A model generated the notes under the pieces. That model did no database searches. It had not been told where the DNA came from and saw only the letters and a list, made by a program, of their open reading frames with translations. Both the position numbers and the translations under genes were made by a program. 44,940 nucleotides of DNA from an uncultured Clostridia bacterium (GTDB taxonomy: Bacteria; Bacillota; Clostridia; Oscillospirales; CAG-272): assembly GCA_937893945.1 (NCBI GenBank), contig CALCTA010000107.1, forward strand, positions 1 through 44,940. The letters run 5' to 3'. This document shows positions 41,319-44,940 of the stretch, piece by piece. The stretch's first letter is position 1, and each line of letters opens with the position of its first letter.

Positions 41319-43145
41319 ATGGGAAAGATCATCGGTATAGATTTAGGTACAACAAACTCTTGCGTAGCAGTATTTGAAGGTGGCGAGCCTATTGTTATCG
41401 CTAACCCCGAGGGCGCGAGAACAACACCCTCTGTTCTTGCTTTTTCCAAGACAGGTGAAAGAATGGTAGGTCAGGTCGCAAAGCGTCAGGCTATCACCAA
41501 CCCCGACAGAACAGTAATCAGTATAAAGCGTGAGATGGGTACTGCCCACAAGAGAACTATTGACGGCAAGTCCTACACTCCTCAGGAGATCTCCGCAATG
41601 ATACTTCAGAAGCTTAAGGCAGATGCTGAGGCTTATCTCGGAACAACAGTAACTCAGGCAGTTATCACAGTTCCCGCATACTTCTCTGATGCTCAGAGAC
41701 AGGCAACAAAGGACGCAGGTAAGATCGCAGGTCTTGAGGTCCTTCGTATAATCAACGAGCCTACCGCGGCTGCTCTTGCTTACGGTATTGATAAGGAAAA
41801 CGATCAGAAGATCATGGTATTCGACCTTGGCGGCGGTACGTTCGACGTATCTCTCCTTGAGATCTCCGACGGAGTTTTCGAGGTTCTCGCAACCGCAGGT
41901 AACAACCGCCTTGGCGGTGATGACTTCGATGAGAGGATCATCAACTGGATGGCAGATCGCTTCAAGGCTGAGAACGGCGTAGATCTCCGCAACGATAAGA
42001 TGGTAATGCAGAGACTTAAGGAAGCTGCAGAGAAGGCTAAGATCGAGCTTTCCGGTATGTCTACCACCAACATCAATCTCCCCTTCATCACTGCTACCGC
42101 AGCAGGTCCTCTCCACTTTGACGCAACTCTTACAAGAGCTGAGTTTGATAAGATCACCGCAGACCTCGTTGAAGCAACCATGGGCCCGACAAGACAGGTA
42201 CTTTCTGACTCCGGTCTTAAGGCAAGCGAGGTTGACAAGGTGCTTCTCGTAGGCGGTTCTACAAGAATCCCCGCAGTTCAGGAAGCAGTTAAGAAGTTCC
42301 TCGGCAAAGAGCCCTTCAAGGGCATCAACCCCGATGAGTGCGTAGCTCTCGGTGCGGCTATCCAGGGCGGCGTTCTTGGCGGCGACGTAAAGGATCTTCT
42401 CCTTCTTGACGTAACTCCTCTCTCTCTCGGTATCGAGACTCTCGGCGGAGTATTTAATAAGATAATCGACAGAAATACCACTATTCCCGTAAAGAAGAGC
42501 CAGGTATATTCTACCGCGGCAGACGGACAGACCTCTGTTGAGATACACGTTCTTCAGGGTGAGCGCGAGATGGCGGCTTACAACACCACCCTCGGCAGAT
42601 TCAACCTTGACGGTATTCCCGCAGCTCCTCGCGGAGTTCCTCAGATCGAGGTAACCTTCGACATCGACGCTAACGGTATCGTTAACGTAACCGCTAAGGA
42701 TCTCGGCACAGGTAAGGAGCAGCACATCACAATCACATCCTCTACCAATATGTCTCAGGCTGATATTGATAAGGCTATCAAGGATGCGGAGAGATTTGCT
42801 GAGGAAGACAAGAAGCAGAAGGAAGCAGTTGACGTAAAGAACCGCGCTGAGTCTATGGTATTCCAGGCTGAAAAGACACTCGGCGAGATCGGCGATAAGG
42901 TTGACGCGGCTGATAAGGCTTCTGTTCAGAGCGCTCTTGACGATCTTAAGGCTACTATCCCCGGCGGCAACACCGATGATATCAAGGCTAAGACCGAGGC
43001 TCTTGAGAAGGCATTCTACGCACTTTCCGAGAAGCTCTACGCTCAGCAGGGCGCAAACGGTGCGGCAGGTGCAGGCGACGCAGGTAACGCAGGCGGAGAC
43101 GACACCTACTACAACGCAGAGTACGAAGATAAGACCAACGAGTAA
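41319..43145 (+). CDS. dnaK: Molecular chaperone DnaK (Hsp70)
   Basis: A 608-residue Hsp70. The ATPase domain starts MGKIIGIDLGTTNSCVAV and holds VFDLGGGTFDVSLLEI and VLLVGGSTRIPAVQ; the linker DLLLLDVTPLSLG leads to the substrate-binding domain and a lid ending in a Gly/Ala-rich tail. ATG at 41319 has AAGGAGG ten bases upstream. Codon use is visibly biased to favoured codons, as in a highly expressed gene. Confidence 0.98.
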   Translation: MGKIIGIDLGTTNSCVAVFEGGEPIVIANPEGARTTPSVLAFSKTGERMVGQVAKRQAITNPDRTVISIKREMGTAHKRTIDGKSYTPQEISAMILQKLKADAEAYLGTTVTQAVITVPAYFSDAQRQATKDAGKIAGLEVLRIINEPTAAALAYGIDKENDQKIMVFDLGGGTFDVSLLEISDGVFEVLATAGNNRLGGDDFDERIINWMADRFKAENGVDLRNDKMVMQRLKEAAEKAKIELSGMSTTNINLPFITATAAGPLHFDATLTRAEFDKITADLVEATMGPTRQVLSDSGLKASEVDKVLLVGGSTRIPAVQEAVKKFLGKEPFKGINPDECVALGAAIQGGVLGGDVKDLLLLDVTPLSLGIETLGGVFNKIIDRNTTIPVKKSQVYSTAADGQTSVEIHVLQGEREMAAYNTTLGRFNLDGIPAAPRGVPQIEVTFDIDANGIVNVTAKDLGTGKEQHITITSSTNMSQADIDKAIKDAERFAEEDKKQKEAVDVKNRAESMVFQAEKTLGEIGDKVDAADKASVQSALDDLKATIPGGNTDDIKAKTEALEKAFYALSEKLYAQQGANGAAGAGDAGNAGGDDTYYNAEYEDKTNE

Positions 43146-43152
43146 TTATTAT

Positions 43153-43199
43153 AGCACAGCGCTAAACGGCATTTTGCCGTTTAGCGCGAAAGTGCTTTT
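43153..43199 (+). other. Strong stem-loop between dnaK and dnaJ
   Basis: A perfect 13-bp stem GCGCTAAACGGCA (43159-43171) / TGCCGTTTAGCGC (43175-43187), loop TTT, extended by AGCAC (43153-43157) / GTGCT (43192-43196). A short TTTTA follows, not a full T-run. It may cut the level of downstream transcript or stabilise the dnaK mRNA end. Confidence 0.65.
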
Positions 43200-43237
43200 A
43201 TAAAGGAATTTTATTTTAGGGTTAACGAGGCAATTTT

Positions 43238-44380
43238 ATGGCAGATAAACGAGATTATTACGAGGTGTTAGGACTTTCCAAGGGTGCTGACGAGACCGAA
43301 ATCAAAAAGGCGTATCGCACTATGGCAAAGAAATACCACCCCGATATGAACCCCGGAAATGCCGAGGCAGAGGCTAAATTCAAGGAAGTAAACGAAGCGT
43401 ATGCGGTTCTTTCTGACGCTGATAAAAAGGCGCAGTATGATCAGTACGGACATGCGGCATTTGACCAGACAGCAGGCGGCGGTGGCTACGGCGGATTTGG
43501 CGGATTTAGCGACTTTGGCGATATCGGGGATATATTCGGTAGCATATTTGGCGGCGGATTCGGCGGAGCATCGAGACAGAACAGAAATGCTCCTATGCGT
43601 GGCGAAGACGTTATGGCAAAGGTAACCATAAGCTTTGAAGAAGCAGTCTTTGGCGTTAAGCAGGACGTTTCCTACAGCCGCATACAAAAATGCTCAGACT
43701 GTGGTGGCTCGGGCGCGGCAAAGGGAACGAGTGCTGAGACCTGTAGCGCTTGTCGCGGAAGCGGACAGAGAGTTATTGCTCAGCGTATAGGCGGCATGGC
43801 GTTCCAGTCCACGACCACCTGCGACGCTTGTAAGGGAAAGGGCAAGATAATCAAGGAGCCCTGCTCGAACTGTCGCGGAAAGGGCTTCGTAAAGGTCAAT
43901 AAGAAATATGCGGTTTCTATCCCTGCGGGAATTAACGACGGACAGCGCCTTACTATAAGAGGACAGGGCTGCGACGGACGAAACGGCGGTCCTGCAGGCG
44001 ATCTTATCATTACCGTCAACGTCAAACCTCACGCTTTCTTTGAACGCGATGGCTTCAACATCTACTGCGACGTTCCGCTTACCGTAGCGGAGGCTACACT
44101 TGGTGCGGAGATCGAAGTGCCTACACTTGAGGGTAACCAGAAGTTTACTATCCCCGAGGGTACTCAGGGCGGAACTGAATTCACGCTTAAACAGAAGGGC
44201 GTACCCTTTATAAATAATCCCAACCGCCGAGGAGACCTTATATTTACTACTGTTATTGAGATTCCCAGAGGCCTTAACGAAAAGCAGAAGGAGCATATGA
44301 GAGCCTTTGCGGACTCCTGCAAGGAGAGCAATTACTCAAAGAAAAACGGATTTTTCAAGAGAATATTTGATAAAAAATAA
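43238..44380 (+). CDS. dnaJ: Chaperone DnaJ (Hsp40)
   Basis: A 380-residue type I DnaJ: J domain with KKYHPDMNPG (HPD), Gly/Phe-rich region (about 75-115), four zinc-finger repeats (CSDCGGSG, CSACRGSG, CDACKGKG, CSNCRGKG) and the C-terminal beta domains. ATG at 43238 follows GGGTTAACGAGG. It is the fourth gene of the heat-shock operon; prmA follows after 11 nt. Confidence 0.98.
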   Translation: MADKRDYYEVLGLSKGADETEIKKAYRTMAKKYHPDMNPGNAEAEAKFKEVNEAYAVLSDADKKAQYDQYGHAAFDQTAGGGGYGGFGGFSDFGDIGDIFGSIFGGGFGGASRQNRNAPMRGEDVMAKVTISFEEAVFGVKQDVSYSRIQKCSDCGGSGAAKGTSAETCSACRGSGQRVIAQRIGGMAFQSTTTCDACKGKGKIIKEPCSNCRGKGFVKVNKKYAVSIPAGINDGQRLTIRGQGCDGRNGGPAGDLIITVNVKPHAFFERDGFNIYCDVPLTVAEATLGAEIEVPTLEGNQKFTIPEGTQGGTEFTLKQKGVPFINNPNRRGDLIFTTVIEIPRGLNEKQKEHMRAFADSCKESNYSKKNGFFKRIFDKK

Positions 44381-44391
44381 AGGACTTAAAA

Positions 44392-44940
44392 ATGACGGAT
44401 AAAGATTATACCTGTGAGGATTGGGGCAGTGAGACCGAGTGGACTCAGATAAAGGTCAAGGTAAGTCTTGATGCCCTTGACGATACTATTGCCGTTATGA
44501 ATATGGTATCAAATTATCTTCAGATAGAGGATTACAGCGACATAGACCTCAAGACCTGCTATGGCGATCTTATTGACGAGGCAATACTTAATGCCGATAA
44601 AACAGTTGCGTACGTTTCGGTATATCAGTCGGCAGACGGCGGAGTGGCAGACACTCTCGTTTTTCTGCGCGAGCGATTTGCCACGCTTGGTATCAAAGCT
44701 GAGATAAGTGTAAGCGGTGTAAACGAAGAGGACTGGGCTAACTCATGGAAGGCGTACTATAAGCCGATAAAGATAGGAGAAAGAATAGTCATCGTGCCCG
44801 CTTGGGAGAAGTATAACGCTTCGCCCGACGAGATAGTCGTAAGAATGGATCCCGGAATGGCGTTCGGCACGGGAACTCACGAGACCACAAGACTTGTCAT
44901 AAAGCTTCTTGAAAAATACGTAAAGGACGGAGCTCGAGTT
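44392..44940 (+). CDS. prmA: Ribosomal protein L11 methyltransferase, 3' end cut by window
   Basis: The first 183 codons of PrmA, which trimethylates ribosomal protein L11. The N-terminal substrate-binding domain (MTDKDYTCEDWGSETEWTQI in part) leads to EEDWANSWKAYYKPIKIGE, IVIVPAWE and MDPGMAFGTGTHETTRL, the family signature just before the SAM-binding core, which lies outside the window. ATG at 44392 after AAAGGA (44379-44384). Its place after dnaJ is common in Clostridia and Bacillus. Confidence 0.92.
   Translation, partial: MTDKDYTCEDWGSETEWTQIKVKVSLDALDDTIAVMNMVSNYLQIEDYSDIDLKTCYGDLIDEAILNADKTVAYVSVYQSADGGVADTLVFLRERFATLGIKAEISVSGVNEEDWANSWKAYYKPIKIGERIVIVPAWEKYNASPDEIVVRMDPGMAFGTGTHETTRLVIKLLEKYVKDGARV

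Noticed and set aside
41343..42725. A 460-codon open frame on the minus strand across dnaK
   Set aside because: It lies antisense to a certain gene, has no ribosome binding site or recognisable domain, and is explained by the strong codon bias of dnaK.
1..44940. Mobile element, prophage, CRISPR array or tRNA genes
   Set aside because: No transposase, integrase, phage structural gene, regularly spaced repeat or cloverleaf sequence was seen on either strand.

Overview
The window is about 45 kb of chromosomal DNA from a low-to-mid GC Gram-positive bacterium, most likely an uncultured member of the Clostridia (Bacillota). The signs are an HrcA/CIRCE-controlled hrcA-grpE-dnaK-dnaJ-prmA operon, the Firmicutes order nusB-xseA-xseB-ispA-tlyA-nadK-argR-recN, lipoproteins with Gram-positive lipoboxes, a dlt-like cell-envelope acylation cassette, a TSCPD-domain protein, strong AAGGAGG-type ribosome binding sites and textbook sigma-A promoters (TTGACA/TATAAT, mostly 17-nt spacers). 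Apart from the two genes cut by the window edges, every gene looks intact. I see no tRNA, rRNA, CRISPR array, insertion sequence or phage gene.

Layout. 1-6585: end of a beta-propeller-like gene, pgsA, a ClpE-type unfoldase and, two bases after it, a ten-helix P-type-ATPase-like protein whose catalytic motifs are all degraded. 6586-9665: rpsB-tsf behind a structured leader, a terminator, then a gpsA-type gene. 9673-11262 (minus): a lone GH43 lipoprotein. 11378-19607: the nusB-to-recN operon, carrying a TsaD-like paralogue and a DUF212 gene where relatives usually carry dxs. 19635-23608: argS, a YebC-family gene and a polysaccharide flippase. 23617-24128: rplS with its own promoter, leader and terminator. 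24134-29057 (minus): a DUF4358 lipoprotein, an SGNH lipoprotein, a small membrane protein, an AI-2E-type permease and a CNNM/CorC-type transporter preceded by a long attenuator-like leader with a possible 21-codon peptide. 29142-32319 (minus): htpG, a broken-looking prephenate-dehydratase-like gene and a TSCPD protein. 32379-33350: ispE. 33361-39406: a six-gene envelope operon (transglutaminase-like, DltA-like, carrier protein, MBOAT, SGNH-like with Cys in place of the nucleophilic Ser, lipoprotein). 39489-44940: the heat-shock operon running into prmA, which is cut by the window end.

How the genes work together. Much of the window is information processing and protein quality control (S2, L19, EF-Ts, ArgS, TlyA, PrmA, DnaK/DnaJ/GrpE, HtpG, ClpE). 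A second theme is the cell surface: PgsA, a GpsA-type enzyme, IspA, a flippase, two SGNH proteins, an MBOAT, a carrier-protein ligase and several lipoproteins. The parts most worth a second look are the pseudo-P-type ATPase coupled to clpE, the peptide/terminator leader before the CNNM-type transporter, the terminator whose stem also holds a ribosome binding site, the Cys-type SGNH protein in the dlt-like cassette, and the truncated prephenate-dehydratase-like protein next to htpG.
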